Positions 34,407 through 44,312 of a stretch of 64,000 bases of DNA are shown here, piece by piece (the stretch's first letter is position 1; each line of letters begins with the position of its first letter). A model generated the notes under the pieces. It made no database searches. It was not told the origin of the DNA and saw only the letters and a list, made by a program, of their open reading frames with translations. The stretch is from Wenyingzhuangia gilva (GTDB lineage Bacteria > Bacteroidota > Bacteroidia > Flavobacteriales > Flavobacteriaceae): contig NZ_JAUMIT010000002.1 of the NCBI RefSeq assembly GCF_030519655.1, positions 124,001-188,000 on the forward strand. The letters are read 5' to 3'. The position numbers and the translations under genes are program-made.

Positions 34407-36833
34407 ATGAAAATATCATACAATTGGTTAAAACAATTTATTAAGATTGACTGGGAAGCTGAAAAGACGGGTGAATTGTTAACTGATCTAGGTTTAGAAG
34501 TAGAAGGAATAGAAAAGGTAGAATCTATCAAAGGAAGCTTGGAAGGAGTTGTTGTTGGAGAGGTTTTGACTTGTGAAAAACACCCTAATGCTGATAAACT
34601 GAGTGTTACTACTGTAAATGTTGGAGGAGAATCTCCTATTCAAGTTGTTTGTGGTGCTCCTAATGTAGCAGCGGGTCAAAAAGTGCCTGTTGCGACCGTT
34701 GGAACTACCTTGTATGATGAAAAAGGAGAAGGGTTTAAAATTAAGAAAGGAAAAATTAGAGGTGAAGAAAGCCATGGAATGATTTGTGCCGAAGACGAGT
34801 TAGGTTTAGGGAAAGGTCATGATGGGATTATGGTTTTAGCCGAAGATTTGGTTCCTGGAACTCCAGTTGCTGAGGTATTTAATATTGAGGTAGATGAAGT
34901 TTTTGAAATAGGATTAACGCCTAACAGAGCCGATGCCATGAGTCACTTAGGAGTGGCAAGAGACTTACGTGCCGGATTGATGCAACAAGGGATTCAGAAA
35001 GAATTGGTTACGCCATCAGTGAGTGATTTTCACGTGTATGAAAGAGCTTTAAAATTTGACATACATGTAAAGAATTTTGAGTTGGCTCCTAAATATGCAG
35101 GAGTTGCTATTAAAGATGTAAAAATTGGAGATTCTCCAGAATGGTTGCAAAACAGATTAAAAGCTATTGGAGTAAAACCTATTAATAATGTAGTAGATGT
35201 TACCAATTATGTATTACATGAATTAGGACAGCCATTGCACGCTTTTGATGCTAATAAGATTTCAGGGGGAAAAGTAGTGATAACTACGTTAGAAGAAGGA
35301 ACTAAGTTTACCACACTAGATGGTGTTGAGAGAACTTTAAGTGAAGAAGATTTAATGATATGTGATGCTGATGAAAATCCATTGTGTATTGCAGGTGTGT
35401 TTGGAGGTGCAGAATCTGGCGTTACAGAAAATACAACTGCTATCTTTTTAGAATCGGCTTATTTTAATCCAGTGTCTATTCGTAAAACAGCCAAAAGACA
35501 CGGTTTAAATACCGATGCTTCTTTCCGTTTTGAAAGAGGAATTGATCCCAATGGAACAAAATACGCGTTGATTAGAGCTGCTTTGTTAATAGAAGAAATT
35601 ACAGGAGGAAAAGCTGTTTCTGATGTGGATGTCGTATATCCAAATAAGATTGAAGATTTTGAAGTTTTTATGTCTTATGAAAATGTAGCAAGAATCATAG
35701 GTCAAAGATTACCGAATGATACTATTAAAAATATTTTAGCTTCTTTAGAAATTAAAATCAATAGTGAGACCGAAGGTGGTTTAGGATTGGTAGTGCCTGC
35801 TTACCGAGTAGATGTACAAAGAGAAGCGGATATTGTAGAAGAAATTTTACGCGTATACGGATACAATAATATTGAGTTTTCACACAAACTAAATACTTCT
35901 ATTGAACCTTCAAAGTTCGATGGTGTAAAAACTGAAAATACCATTGCAGAGCAATTAAGAGTTCAGGGTTTTAATGAAACCATGGCAAACTCTTTAACCA
36001 AGCCTTCTTATGTTGAATTGTCAGAGAATTTAAACCCTGAGAACAATGTAGAAATGTTAAATCCTTTGAGTGGTGATTTGGCAGTAATGAGACAGTCTTT
36101 GTTGTTTAGTGGTTTAGAATCTGTAAGTTATAACATCAATAGAAAAAACAACGATATTAAGTTTTACGAGTTTGGTAAAACCTATCATAAATACAATGAT
36201 AAGTACGAAGAGAAAAAACACTTGACTTTATTTGTTTCAGGAAATAGAGATAAAGAAGCATGGAATGCTCCAAAAAAAATCACAGATTTTTATTATATCA
36301 AAGCCCTTGTTAATGGTGTTTTAGAAAGATTGGGACATAAAAACGTTAAAGTAACGCCAACCAAAAACGATGTGTTTTCTGAAGGAATTACTTTTGCTTT
36401 AGGAAAAATGAAATTGGTAGATGTGGGAATGGTAAGTCCTAAAATATTAAAAGAATTCGGAATCAAACAAGAGGTTTTTTATGCCGATTTTGATTGGGAT
36501 ACTATTTTAAAAATATCACAAAACAATAAATTAAAAGTAACGGCATTACCAAAATATCCTTTGGTAAAAAGAGATTTGGCTTTGTTATTAAACAAAGAAG
36601 TTGCTTTTAAAGATTTATACAATGCTGCTTTTCAATCGGAAAAACAATTGTTAAAAGAAGTAGATTTATTTGATGTGTACGAAGGAGATAAATTACCAGA
36701 AGGTAAAAAATCTTATGCGTTAAGTTTTGTATTACAAGACGAAAACAAAACTTTAGAAGACAAACAAATAGAAAAAATTATGACCAAGCTTCAAAACTCG
36801 TTTGAAAAACAGTTTGACGCTTCATTAAGATAA
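34407..36833 (+). CDS. pheT: Phenylalanine--tRNA ligase beta subunit
   Basis: PheT pairs with PheS to charge tRNA-Phe. The 808 residues are the full bacterial length. In order are an N-terminal EMAP/tRNA-binding domain (about 40-155, with HPNADKLSV and VVCGAPNVAAGQ), the B3/B4 editing domain (with GVKPINNVVDVTNYVLHELGQPLHAFD), the B5 domain, the catalytic-like core and the C-terminal ferredoxin-fold anticodon-binding domain (KYPLVKRDLALLLNKEV to the end). pheS is not in the window. It is followed by a terminator. Confidence 0.97.
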   Translation: MKISYNWLKQFIKIDWEAEKTGELLTDLGLEVEGIEKVESIKGSLEGVVVGEVLTCEKHPNADKLSVTTVNVGGESPIQVVCGAPNVAAGQKVPVATVGTTLYDEKGEGFKIKKGKIRGEESHGMICAEDELGLGKGHDGIMVLAEDLVPGTPVAEVFNIEVDEVFEIGLTPNRADAMSHLGVARDLRAGLMQQGIQKELVTPSVSDFHVYERALKFDIHVKNFELAPKYAGVAIKDVKIGDSPEWLQNRLKAIGVKPINNVVDVTNYVLHELGQPLHAFDANKISGGKVVITTLEEGTKFTTLDGVERTLSEEDLMICDADENPLCIAGVFGGAESGVTENTTAIFLESAYFNPVSIRKTAKRHGLNTDASFRFERGIDPNGTKYALIRAALLIEEITGGKAVSDVDVVYPNKIEDFEVFMSYENVARIIGQRLPNDTIKNILASLEIKINSETEGGLGLVVPAYRVDVQREADIVEEILRVYGYNNIEFSHKLNTSIEPSKFDGVKTENTIAEQLRVQGFNETMANSLTKPSYVELSENLNPENNVEMLNPLSGDLAVMRQSLLFSGLESVSYNINRKNNDIKFYEFGKTYHKYNDKYEEKKHLTLFVSGNRDKEAWNAPKKITDFYYIKALVNGVLERLGHKNVKVTPTKNDVFSEGITFALGKMKLVDVGMVSPKILKEFGIKQEVFYADFDWDTILKISQNNKLKVTALPKYPLVKRDLALLLNKEVAFKDLYNAAFQSEKQLLKEVDLFDVYEGDKLPEGKKSYALSFVLQDENKTLEDKQIEKIMTKLQNSFEKQFDASLR

Positions 36834-36836
36834 TCT

Positions 36837-36868
36837 AAAAGCCTTTGAATTTTCAAAGGCTTTTTTTT
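36837..36868 (+). terminator. Terminator after pheT
   Basis: AAAAGCCTTTGAA and TTCAAAGGC pair around a very short loop, followed by eight T residues. Confidence 0.85.
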
Positions 36869-36937
36869 GAGATTCGTTTCACATAGCGAATGAAATAAAG
36901 TTCGTAAATTTGCGACCAACAAACAAAGACAAAAACT

Positions 36938-37978
36938 ATGAGTCTATACAAGGCTGTTATCCGTCCCATCTTCTTTCAATTCGATCCAGAAAAAGTACAT
37001 TATTTTACTTTTGATATGATTAAATTCATGTCTAAAATTCCAGGAGTTTCTGCTTTGACAAGAAGTGTTTTTAAAGTTGAAGATAGAAGATTAGAGAGAA
37101 ATTTGTTTGGCATTACTTTTCCAAATCCAGTAGGATTGGCAGCGGGGTTTGATAAAAATGCAGTGTTGTTTAATGAATTGGCAGATTATGGTTTTGGATT
37201 TATAGAAATTGGAACGGTAACACCAAAAGCACAGGCTGGAAATCCTAAAAAAAGATTGTTTAGGTTAAAAGATGATCAAGGAATTATCAATAGAATGGGA
37301 TTCAATAACAATGGAATTGAAGCAGCTATTGAGAATTTAAAAAAGAATAAGGGGAAAGTAATTGTTGGGGGAAATATTGGGAAAAATACAGATATTCCTA
37401 CCGAACAATATACACAAGATTATTGTGAAGTTTTTGAAGCTTTACATCCTCATGTAGATTATTTTGTACTGAATGTAAGTTGTCCTAATGTTAGTAGTCA
37501 TGCCAAGTTAGGAGATAAAGACTATTTGTTGGAGTTAATTGCTGCGGTACAAAAGTTAAATAGTGACAAAAAAGAGTTAAGGCCTATTTTATTAAAAATT
37601 GCTCCAGACTTAAACTCACATCAATTAGATGAAATTATAGAGATTGTTGCAGAAACAAAGATTGATGGAGTTATTGCTTCAAACACTTCTGTAAACAGAG
37701 AAGGGTTAAAAGTAACAGAGGAAAGATTGGCTGAAATTGGAAATGGGGGATTGAGTGGAAAACCTATTAAAGATAGAAGTACCGCTACCATTCAATATTT
37801 GGCAGACAAATCAAATAAAGCCTTTCCAATTATTGGAGTAGGAGGAATTCATTCTGCTGAAGATGCTTTGGAAAAAATAGCGGCAGGAGCAGATTTGGTT
37901 CAGGTGTATACCGGATTTATTTATGAAGGACCTTCGTTGGTTAAAAAAATCAACAAAGCGATTTTACAATCTTCTTAA
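36938..37978 (+). CDS. pyrD: Dihydroorotate dehydrogenase (quinone), class 2
   Basis: PyrD oxidises dihydroorotate to orotate in pyrimidine synthesis and passes electrons to quinone at the inner membrane. The 346 residues have the class 2 N-terminal helical extension ([23 protein letters not shown]), which contacts the membrane. They also have [28 protein letters not shown], the NxxNxxC catalytic region [12 protein letters not shown] (Ser base), and the FMN phosphate-binding [27 protein letters not shown]. It is complete. A glycosyltransferase gene follows 9 bases later. Confidence 0.96.
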   Translation: MSLYKAVIRPIFFQFDPEKVHYFTFDMIKFMSKIPGVSALTRSVFKVEDRRLERNLFGITFPNPVGLAAGFDKNAVLFNELADYGFGFIEIGTVTPKAQAGNPKKRLFRLKDDQGIINRMGFNNNGIEAAIENLKKNKGKVIVGGNIGKNTDIPTEQYTQDYCEVFEALHPHVDYFVLNVSCPNVSSHAKLGDKDYLLELIAAVQKLNSDKKELRPILLKIAPDLNSHQLDEIIEIVAETKIDGVIASNTSVNREGLKVTEERLAEIGNGGLSGKPIKDRSTATIQYLADKSNKAFPIIGVGGIHSAEDALEKIAAGADLVQVYTGFIYEGPSLVKKINKAILQSS

Positions 37979-37987
37979 AGAGCCATT

Positions 37988-38935
37988 ATGTTTTCTTTTA
38001 TCATTCCTTTATACAATCGTCCAGAAGAAATTGATGAATTATTGTTTAGTTTAACCAAACAAAATTATCCCAAACCTTTTGAGATTGTTATTGTAGAAGA
38101 CGGATCTGATAACAATGCTAAAGAGATTGTAGAAAGCTATAGAGATCGTTTAAATATACAATACTTTTTAACGCATAACAGAGGAGCTGGAATGGCCAGA
38201 AATTATGGAATGTCTCAAGCTAAAGGAGATTATTTCATTGTGTTAGACTCCGATGTTTTGGTGCCTGCGAATTATTTAAAAAAAGTTAAAAAAGCCTTAC
38301 AAGCCAATTATACCGATGCTTTTGGAGGTCCCGATGCAGCGCATCCTAGTTTTACATCTTTACAAAAAGCCATTAATTTTTCTATGACTTCTATGATGAC
38401 CACTGGAGGTATTAGAGGAAAGAAAAAAGGTGTTGGAAAATTTCAGCCTAGAAGTTTTAATCTTGGAATTTCAAAAAAAGCATTTGAAAGTACAGGAGGA
38501 TTCTCTTCTATGAAAATTGGGGAAGATATTGATTTGTCTTTTAGACTTTGGGAACACGGATTTGAGACTCAGTTGATAGAAAAAGCTTTTGTGTATCATA
38601 AACGTAGAACCTCTATTGAAGCTTTTTACAAACAAACTTTTAAGTTTGGAAGTGCAAGACCTGTATTGAACAAAAAATATCCTGGATCGGCTAAGCTTAC
38701 CTATTGGTTTCCTAGTGTGTTTATCACAGGATTTATAGTGTCTTCTATTCTTTTTATGTTGGGGAGTTGGGAATTGATAACCCTTTATTACTTATACTTT
38801 ATGTTGTTGTTTATGTCTTCTTTAATCGTGAACAAAAACATTACCGTAGCATTTTTGTCTATCATTACTACTTTGGTACAAATGACAGGTTACGGTTTTG
38901 GTTTTTTAAAATCGATGTTTTTTAAAAACTGTTGA
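37988..38935 (+). CDS. Glycosyltransferase family 2 protein
   Basis: 315 residues with the GT-A fold motifs of GT2: an N-terminal FSFIIPLYNRPEEIDELL, EDGSDNN, the DxD-like VLDSDVLV (metal and nucleotide binding), and the acceptor-site GEDIDLSFRLWEHG. Two membrane segments at the C terminus (about 233-255 and 258-300) anchor it in the inner membrane. The donor and acceptor are not visible. It is 9 bases after pyrD, so co-transcription is likely though the functions are not obviously related. Confidence 0.87.
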   Translation: MFSFIIPLYNRPEEIDELLFSLTKQNYPKPFEIVIVEDGSDNNAKEIVESYRDRLNIQYFLTHNRGAGMARNYGMSQAKGDYFIVLDSDVLVPANYLKKVKKALQANYTDAFGGPDAAHPSFTSLQKAINFSMTSMMTTGGIRGKKKGVGKFQPRSFNLGISKKAFESTGGFSSMKIGEDIDLSFRLWEHGFETQLIEKAFVYHKRRTSIEAFYKQTFKFGSARPVLNKKYPGSAKLTYWFPSVFITGFIVSSILFMLGSWELITLYYLYFMLLFMSSLIVNKNITVAFLSIITTLVQMTGYGFGFLKSMFFKNC

Positions 38936-38989
38936 GAAGTTTAGTTGTTTAGCTGTTGAATTGCAGATTCGATTTTTGGATTTTACTCA

Positions 38990-39532
38990 CTACTCAAGAA
39001 TCCTGGTTTCAAAACCATCAATACTCACAGTGTTTTTTTCTTCCCAATAAGTTTCAATTTTTTCTTGACCTTGTTTTTGAGCCCAATCTTTTAAAACAGT
39101 TCTGTCTTCTTTGTAATCCATAAAAGGAACTGCATAACCGCAAGAGGTTTGTACCAAATCTACTTCCATTTCAATCACTTGTCTAGAACCTGGTGTTTCA
39201 GGAAATAAGTCAATAAAATTTTGATATTCTTGATCTCTAGGATGATAAATTTTAGCAGTACCATACAATCTTAAAATCATAGGTTTTCCTTCAAAAGCAC
39301 AAAACATAATGGTCATTCGGTTGTTTTTTAACAAATGAGCAGCAGTTTCATTTCCGCTTCCTGTAAGGTTTAGCCAAATTATTTTGTTTTTATTTATGAC
39401 TCTAAAAGAATCCATTCCTTTGGGAGAAACATTTACATTTCCTGTTTCTGCAGCTGTACCCACAAAAAAAATCTTTTGTTCTTTGATGAATTCCTGTAGC
39501 TCAGGAGCTATTTCTGTGAATTTTTTCCCCAT
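38990..39532 (-). CDS. Pyridoxamine 5'-phosphate oxidase-like FMN-binding protein
   Basis: 180 residues of the split-barrel flavin-binding superfamily (putative PNPOx). Typical features are FVGTAAETGNVNVSPKGMDSF, the flavin-phosphate-side NNRMTIMFCAFEGKPMILRLYGTAK and the C-terminal SCGYAVPFMDYKEDR, which marks a subfamily commonly annotated as pyridoxamine 5'-phosphate oxidase family. The reaction is unknown; some relatives bind F420 or heme instead. It is convergent with the glycosyltransferase gene. Confidence 0.85.
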   Translation of the reverse strand: MGKKFTEIAPELQEFIKEQKIFFVGTAAETGNVNVSPKGMDSFRVINKNKIIWLNLTGSGNETAAHLLKNNRMTIMFCAFEGKPMILRLYGTAKIYHPRDQEYQNFIDLFPETPGSRQVIEMEVDLVQTSCGYAVPFMDYKEDRTVLKDWAQKQGQEKIETYWEEKNTVSIDGFETRILE

Positions 39533-39602
39533 AATGATGATTAAGAGGTTTAAAAGTACAAAATCTTTATAAAAAAGATAAGTGTTTTATGTCCTATGAA
39601 TT

Positions 39603-41018
39603 TTAGCCAAGTTTGTAAGCAGTTTTTATTTGTCCTGAAATATTTAGAGGCAAAGTGAATTTAAAATCACTTCCTTTTCCTTCTTCACTTTCAACCCAAA
39701 TATGTCCCCCAAGTTTTTTAACAAATTCTTTACAAAGCACTAAACCTAATCCAGAACCTTTTTCGTTCTCTGTACCTGGAGATGATACATGATTGGATAA
39801 GTTGAAAATAGTATGAACTATTTTTTCGTTCATGCCAACACCATTATCGGAAATAGAAATTTCAAGATGATCTTGATTGATAGTTGTTAAAATCTTAATT
39901 TGTCCTCCTTGGTTTGTAAACTTTATCGCATTAGAAATTAGGTTTCGTAGGATGGTTCCTAAGATATTCTCATCTGTATATAATTCTAGATCATCTGTAG
40001 GAGAATAATGAATGGTTATGTTTTTAGCTTTTGCCACAGAAGTTTTTAGTGCTATCGTTTCGTGTATAATTTTTGATAGCATGATTCTTTCTAAATTTAA
40101 ACTTAGCTCTTCTGTTTGAGCTCTTGCCCAACACAACAAGTTGTCAAGTAATATAAGTGTGTTTTGAGCTGTGGTGTTAATAATATTTAGATATTCTTCA
40201 GATGCTGAAGGAAATGATTTGCTTCCATTTTTTAGCAATAATTCAGAAAGTCCTAATATATTATTAAAAGGACTTCTTAAGTCATGTGCAATTATTGAAA
40301 ACAACTTGTTTTGGGTTTGATTTAATTTTTCTAGTTTAAGCTGATTCTGTTGAATGATTAAATTTTTTTTAAGAATTGTTTTTTGATCTATTTCTTTCAA
40401 CAGCATGATGAAACCTATGTTCGTAGCACTGATGACAAAAGTGGAAATAATGAGTAACCAATTATTCATTGTAGAAACCTCGAGTATACTGTGGTTAGCA
40501 CCTGTTTGGTATATGTTTAAAGCACGAATGAGTTGAAATAATGAATATATTAAAAGAACCACACCTAAGAGGGTTGAAAACTTATATTTGTCTTTGTGAT
40601 GATACAGATAAAATCCCCCAATTCCATAGAAAAATGAGCAGGAAATTACCCTTATCGTAGTAACTAATACAGGGTTTTGTTCAGTTATCAAAATAGCGGA
40701 AAAAAAAAGAAAAACAAAACCTGAGAGAAGCCACAAAAGATTTTTTCGGACTTTGCCATCAAAAGAAATAAGACCAATAGAGGCTATGGCAAAACTTGAA
40801 ATCATCAACAAGTTGTTAATTCTTAATTTATATAAGTCAGATAAAATATCGTGATTACTGTACAGAAAGATGGCAATTGTTTGTAAAAAAATAGAGAAAG
40901 TAAGTAGCAACAAATACCAATGTTTGTGATGGTAAAAATATTGATAGACAAACAGAACAATAATAAATAAATTATTAATCGCTAAAAAAAAGAATATAGA
41001 AGCGTAATCTAAAGTCAT
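39603..41018 (-). CDS. Membrane sensor histidine kinase, orphan
   Basis: 471 residues. The first 210 are hydrophobic, with about seven membrane segments. A short coiled-coil stretch (KEIDQKTILKKNLIIQQNQLKLE) leads to the HisKA domain with the phospho-acceptor His in FSIIAHDLRSPFNNILG. The HATPase domain carries the N box (ILRNLISNAIKF), G1 (ISDNGVGM) and G2 (KGSGLGLVLCKEFV). All kinase motifs are intact. No response regulator gene lies beside it, so its partner must be elsewhere. The sensor domain is not a recognisable ligand-binding fold, so the signal is unknown. Confidence 0.88.
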   Translation of the reverse strand: MTLDYASIFFFLAINNLFIIVLFVYQYFYHHKHWYLLLLTFSIFLQTIAIFLYSNHDILSDLYKLRINNLLMISSFAIASIGLISFDGKVRKNLLWLLSGFVFLFFSAILITEQNPVLVTTIRVISCSFFYGIGGFYLYHHKDKYKFSTLLGVVLLIYSLFQLIRALNIYQTGANHSILEVSTMNNWLLIISTFVISATNIGFIMLLKEIDQKTILKKNLIIQQNQLKLEKLNQTQNKLFSIIAHDLRSPFNNILGLSELLLKNGSKSFPSASEEYLNIINTTAQNTLILLDNLLCWARAQTEELSLNLERIMLSKIIHETIALKTSVAKAKNITIHYSPTDDLELYTDENILGTILRNLISNAIKFTNQGGQIKILTTINQDHLEISISDNGVGMNEKIVHTIFNLSNHVSSPGTENEKGSGLGLVLCKEFVKKLGGHIWVESEEGKGSDFKFTLPLNISGQIKTAYKLG

Positions 41019-41208
41019 ATTTATCCTTCTTTATTAGTTTTAACTTATTTATTGAGAGCTATTCTGAATCTTTCCAAAAAAAATCAGTACTTAGTAAAGA
41101 TACGTAAAATAGTGTAGTGAGGAAATAGTTTTTATAAACTTTAGAAAGTGTTTATACTGTGTTTAGATTTGGTTTTGCTTATGAATTAAGAATTTTCATA
41201 TAATAGTT

Positions 41209-41334
41209 TTAGTTATCTCTCTGTTCAAAATCTTCTTTGCCTTTGTTTTGAATTCGTTTGATAATTAAGTAAATAATAATCACAACGGTAAAAATTAAAA
41301 AAGTAATATATAGACAAAGCATTAAAGACCCCAT
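41209..41334 (-). CDS. Small single-pass membrane protein, 41 residues
   Basis: An open frame on the minus strand from ATG at 41334 to TAA at 41209, just 10 bases after the stop of the YbjQ-like gene. The product starts MGSLMLCLYITFLIFTVVII, continues with a short hydrophobic stretch and YLIIKR, then has a charged tail ending FEQRDN. It is one membrane helix with a cytoplasmic basic/acidic tail. I do not recognise a family. The close spacing suggests co-transcription with the YbjQ-like gene. It is too short to be certain that it is translated. Confidence 0.5.
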   Translation of the reverse strand: MGSLMLCLYITFLIFTVVIIIYLIIKRIQNKGKEDFEQRDN

Positions 41335-41344
41335 ATTTTCCGTT

Positions 41345-41659
41345 TTATTTTAATTTAACAGCTGTTCCGTAAGCTAGTATTTCTGAAGCTCCTTGAGTAA
41401 TGGTAGAAGTGGTAAGTCTAATGTTTACAATGGCATCTGCTCCCAGTTTTTGAGCATCTTGAGTCATTCTTTGCAAGGCCTGTTCTCTAGCTTGAGCTTG
41501 TAGTTTTGTATATTCATCAAGTTCTCCTCCAACAAAGTTTTTTAAACCCGCCATAAAATCACTGGCTACGCTTTTTGCTCTCACAGTACTTCCTCTCGCA
41601 ATTCCTAAAATCTCTGTAATTTCTCTATTTGGAATGTTTTCAGTGGTGGTAATAATCAT
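41345..41659 (-). CDS. YbjQ/UPF0145 family protein
   Basis: 104 residues, the normal family length. Conserved features are MIITTTENIPNREITEILGI, the VRAKSVASDF block, and the second half with RMTQDAQKLGADAIVNIRLTTSTI and AYGTAVKL. The family forms small pentameric beta-rich shells and has been annotated as heavy-metal-binding, but no function is established. The gene lies downstream of a membrane kinase and upstream of a small membrane protein. Confidence 0.92.
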   Translation of the reverse strand: MIITTTENIPNREITEILGIARGSTVRAKSVASDFMAGLKNFVGGELDEYTKLQAQAREQALQRMTQDAQKLGADAIVNIRLTTSTITQGASEILAYGTAVKLK

Positions 41660-41696
41660 GTTGTCTGTTTTAAATTAATAACATTTAAATATAAAC

Positions 41697-41726
41697 AAAA
41701 AAGCCTCTTCTATAATGAAGAGGCTA
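41697..41726 (-). terminator. Terminator after dnaB
   Basis: GCCTCTTC, loop ATTATA, GAAGAGGC (minus strand), followed on the minus strand by a run of six or more T residues. It lies about 35 bases past the dnaB stop. Confidence 0.88.
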
Positions 41727-41760
41727 ACTGTGTGTTTACTCAGTTATATTTATATGTTTT

Positions 41761-43275
41761 TTAAAAAGGGACATCGTCATCATCTGGTTGTACAGGAGCA
41801 TCAAAGGCATCTGCTGGGTTGATGTTTCCAGACAAGTCATTAAAGTTCATTGACGATTCTAATTGACCACCGAAGTCATCTTCTAAATCTGAGAATTTAG
41901 CCAAGTGACCTGTAAATTTCAATCTAATATTATCCAATCCACCGTTACGATGTTTGGCAACAATAAATTCTCCTTGTCCTTCACATGGTGTGTGGTCATC
42001 ATCATCCCATTCTGTCATTCCGTAATATTCCGGACGGAAAATAAATGATACAATATCGGCATCTTGCTCAATCGCTCCAGATTCACGTAAATCAGAAAGT
42101 AAAGGACGTTTACTACCTCCACGAGTTTCTACCGAACGAGATAACTGAGAAAGTGCAATGACAGGAATGTGTAATTCTTTTGCCAAGGCTTTTAAGTTAC
42201 GAGAAATCATAGAAATTTCTTGTTCACGGTTTCCTCCAGCTGCTCCACCCGCAGTCATTAACTGCAAGTAGTCAATTACTATAATTTTAATATCGTGTTG
42301 AGATTTTAACCTACGAGCTTTTGCACGTAAATCAAAAATAGAAAGTGAGGGTGTATCATCAATAAAAATAGGAGCTTCCGATAAGTTTTTTACTTTTACG
42401 TTTAGCTGTTCCCATTCATGAGGTTCTAATGTTCCTTTTCTTAATTTTTCTGATGACAATCCTGTTTCCGAAGAAATCATACGGGTAATTAACTGTACCG
42501 ATGACATCTCTAGAGAGAATACAGCAACACCGTGGTTAAAATCAATGGCCATGTTTTTAGCCATAGAAATTACAAAGGCTGTTTTACCCATACCCGGACG
42601 TGCCGCAATAATAATTAAATCCGAAGGTTGCCAACCAGAAGTTAAGGCATCTAGCTTTGTAAAACCAGTAGCATATCCAGACATTCCCTCTCTACCTCCT
42701 AATTCTTCAATCTTTTTTAAGGCCTGTCTTACCAAAGAATCTGAAGTTTCAGAACTCTTTTTTAAGTTTCCTTGTGTTACTTCAAAGAATTTGGTTTCTG
42801 CCATGTCTAACAAATCAAATACATCGGCAGTTTCATCATAAGATTGTTCAATAATTTCACTAGAAATACTAATCAATTGTCGTTGAATGTATTTTTGTAA
42901 AATAATACGAGCATGGAACTCAATATGGGCAGAAGATGAAACTTTTTGGGTTAACCCAATCAAGTAAAAATCTCCTCCAACCATGTTTAGTTTTCCGTCC
43001 TTTTTTAATTGGTTGGATACTGTTAATAAGTCGGTTGGTTCAGAATTTTGGAACAAAGTATGTATGGCGGCATAAATAGCTTGATGTTGCTCTCTGTAAA
43101 AAGCATCAGCATGTAAAATATCAATAACGGTATCAATCCCTTTTTTATCAATCATCATGGCTCCTAGTACGGCTTCCTCCATATCCACTGCTTGTGGTGG
43201 GATTTTTCCATGTGCCAAATTGATGATTTTACTCTTGTCAATTTTTTTTCCCGAAAAGCTTTTAGTTTGTTCCAT
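41761..43275 (-). CDS. dnaB: Replicative DNA helicase DnaB
   Basis: DnaB unwinds the chromosome ahead of the replication fork as a hexameric ring. The 504 residues have the N-terminal collar domain (PPQAVDMEEAVLGAMMIDK), the linker and the RecA-like domain with Walker A ARPGMGKTAF, Walker B (IIVIDYLQLM), RNLKALAKELHIPVIALSQLSR and DLRESGAIEQDADIV. The acidic C-terminal tail with DDDDVPF is typical of Bacteroidota. No intein or insertion is present. A weak TAAATTTG element lies upstream at 43283-43290. Confidence 0.97.
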   Translation of the reverse strand: MEQTKSFSGKKIDKSKIINLAHGKIPPQAVDMEEAVLGAMMIDKKGIDTVIDILHADAFYREQHQAIYAAIHTLFQNSEPTDLLTVSNQLKKDGKLNMVGGDFYLIGLTQKVSSSAHIEFHARIILQKYIQRQLISISSEIIEQSYDETADVFDLLDMAETKFFEVTQGNLKKSSETSDSLVRQALKKIEELGGREGMSGYATGFTKLDALTSGWQPSDLIIIAARPGMGKTAFVISMAKNMAIDFNHGVAVFSLEMSSVQLITRMISSETGLSSEKLRKGTLEPHEWEQLNVKVKNLSEAPIFIDDTPSLSIFDLRAKARRLKSQHDIKIIVIDYLQLMTAGGAAGGNREQEISMISRNLKALAKELHIPVIALSQLSRSVETRGGSKRPLLSDLRESGAIEQDADIVSFIFRPEYYGMTEWDDDDHTPCEGQGEFIVAKHRNGGLDNIRLKFTGHLAKFSDLEDDFGGQLESSMNFNDLSGNINPADAFDAPVQPDDDDVPF

Positions 43276-43508
43276 AGAAAGGCAAATTTAATCGATATTC
43301 TGATTTTTTAATAAAAAAATAGAAGTTAATTTTTCTACAAAAACTGTTAACAACTTTTATTTTGTTGATAAGTATTTTGGAAATCTAGCAAGAGTGCTTT
43401 CTTTGACGTTTTTCTTTGTTAGAATCTTATTTTTAATGAATTTATATTGGCTAGGGTGACGAAAGGCAAAAGTGTACCTTTGCATTGTGAAACATAAAGC
43501 AACAAAAC

Positions 43509-44312
43509 ATGGATTTATCTAAAGTAAAACTGATTGTAACAGACATGGACGGAACCTTATTAAACTCCGAACACAACGTAAGCAATTTGTTTTTTGAACA
43601 ATTTGAAATCTTAAAAGCAAAAAACATAAAGTTTGTGGCTGCCAGTGGAAGACAATACCACAGTATTTTAGACAAGCTAAAAAGTATTAAGGAACACATT
43701 ACCATTGTTGCCGAAAATGGAGCTTATGTGGTAGAAAATGAAACAGAACTTTATGTAAACGCTATTCATAAAAAAGATATAAAGATTTTAATAAAAATAG
43801 CGCAGCAAATTCCAGATACACATATAATTCTTTGTGGTAAAAAGAAAGCTTACTTTTTAAAAGATTCTGGAGAGTTTAAAAATATTGTTATAGAATATTA
43901 TAGTGAGTATGAATTGATAGATTCTTTTGAAGAGCTGCCAGAAGATGATTTTTTTAAGATTACTTTGTGTAATTTCGAAAGTTCTGAAAAAAACATTTAT
44001 CCTTATTTAAAAGATATTGATGGAGATTGGCAAATAAAAGTATCAGCTAAACAGTGGGTGGATGTTGCTTTGCCATCCAACCATAAAGGAAACGCTTTGA
44101 CTCGTATACAGGAACAATATGGTATTTCTGATGAAGAAACTATGGTTTTTGGAGACTATCAAAACGACATAGAAATGTTAAAAAAAGCAAAATTTAGTTT
44201 TGCAATGGAAAATGCCCACAAAGATGTTCAAGAAGTGGCAAACTATAAAACATTGTCTAATGATAATTTGGGGGTAGAAACAATTATAGGGAAGTTAATC
44301 GATAGGTTTTAG
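43509..44312 (+). CDS. Cof-type HAD superfamily hydrolase
   Basis: 267 residues of the HAD IIB (Cof) type, which hydrolyse sugar phosphates, FMN or PLP. Motif I is DMDGTLLNSEHNVS, motif II AASGRQYHS, motif III the Lys in the NHKGNALTRI region and motif IV GDYQNDIEMLKKAKFSFAMENA. The variable cap domain lies between about 85 and 195. All four catalytic blocks are present; the substrate is unknown. A TACCTTTG -7 element lies at 43475-43482. Confidence 0.91.
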   Translation: MDLSKVKLIVTDMDGTLLNSEHNVSNLFFEQFEILKAKNIKFVAASGRQYHSILDKLKSIKEHITIVAENGAYVVENETELYVNAIHKKDIKILIKIAQQIPDTHIILCGKKKAYFLKDSGEFKNIVIEYYSEYELIDSFEELPEDDFFKITLCNFESSEKNIYPYLKDIDGDWQIKVSAKQWVDVALPSNHKGNALTRIQEQYGISDEETMVFGDYQNDIEMLKKAKFSFAMENAHKDVQEVANYKTLSNDNLGVETIIGKLIDRF

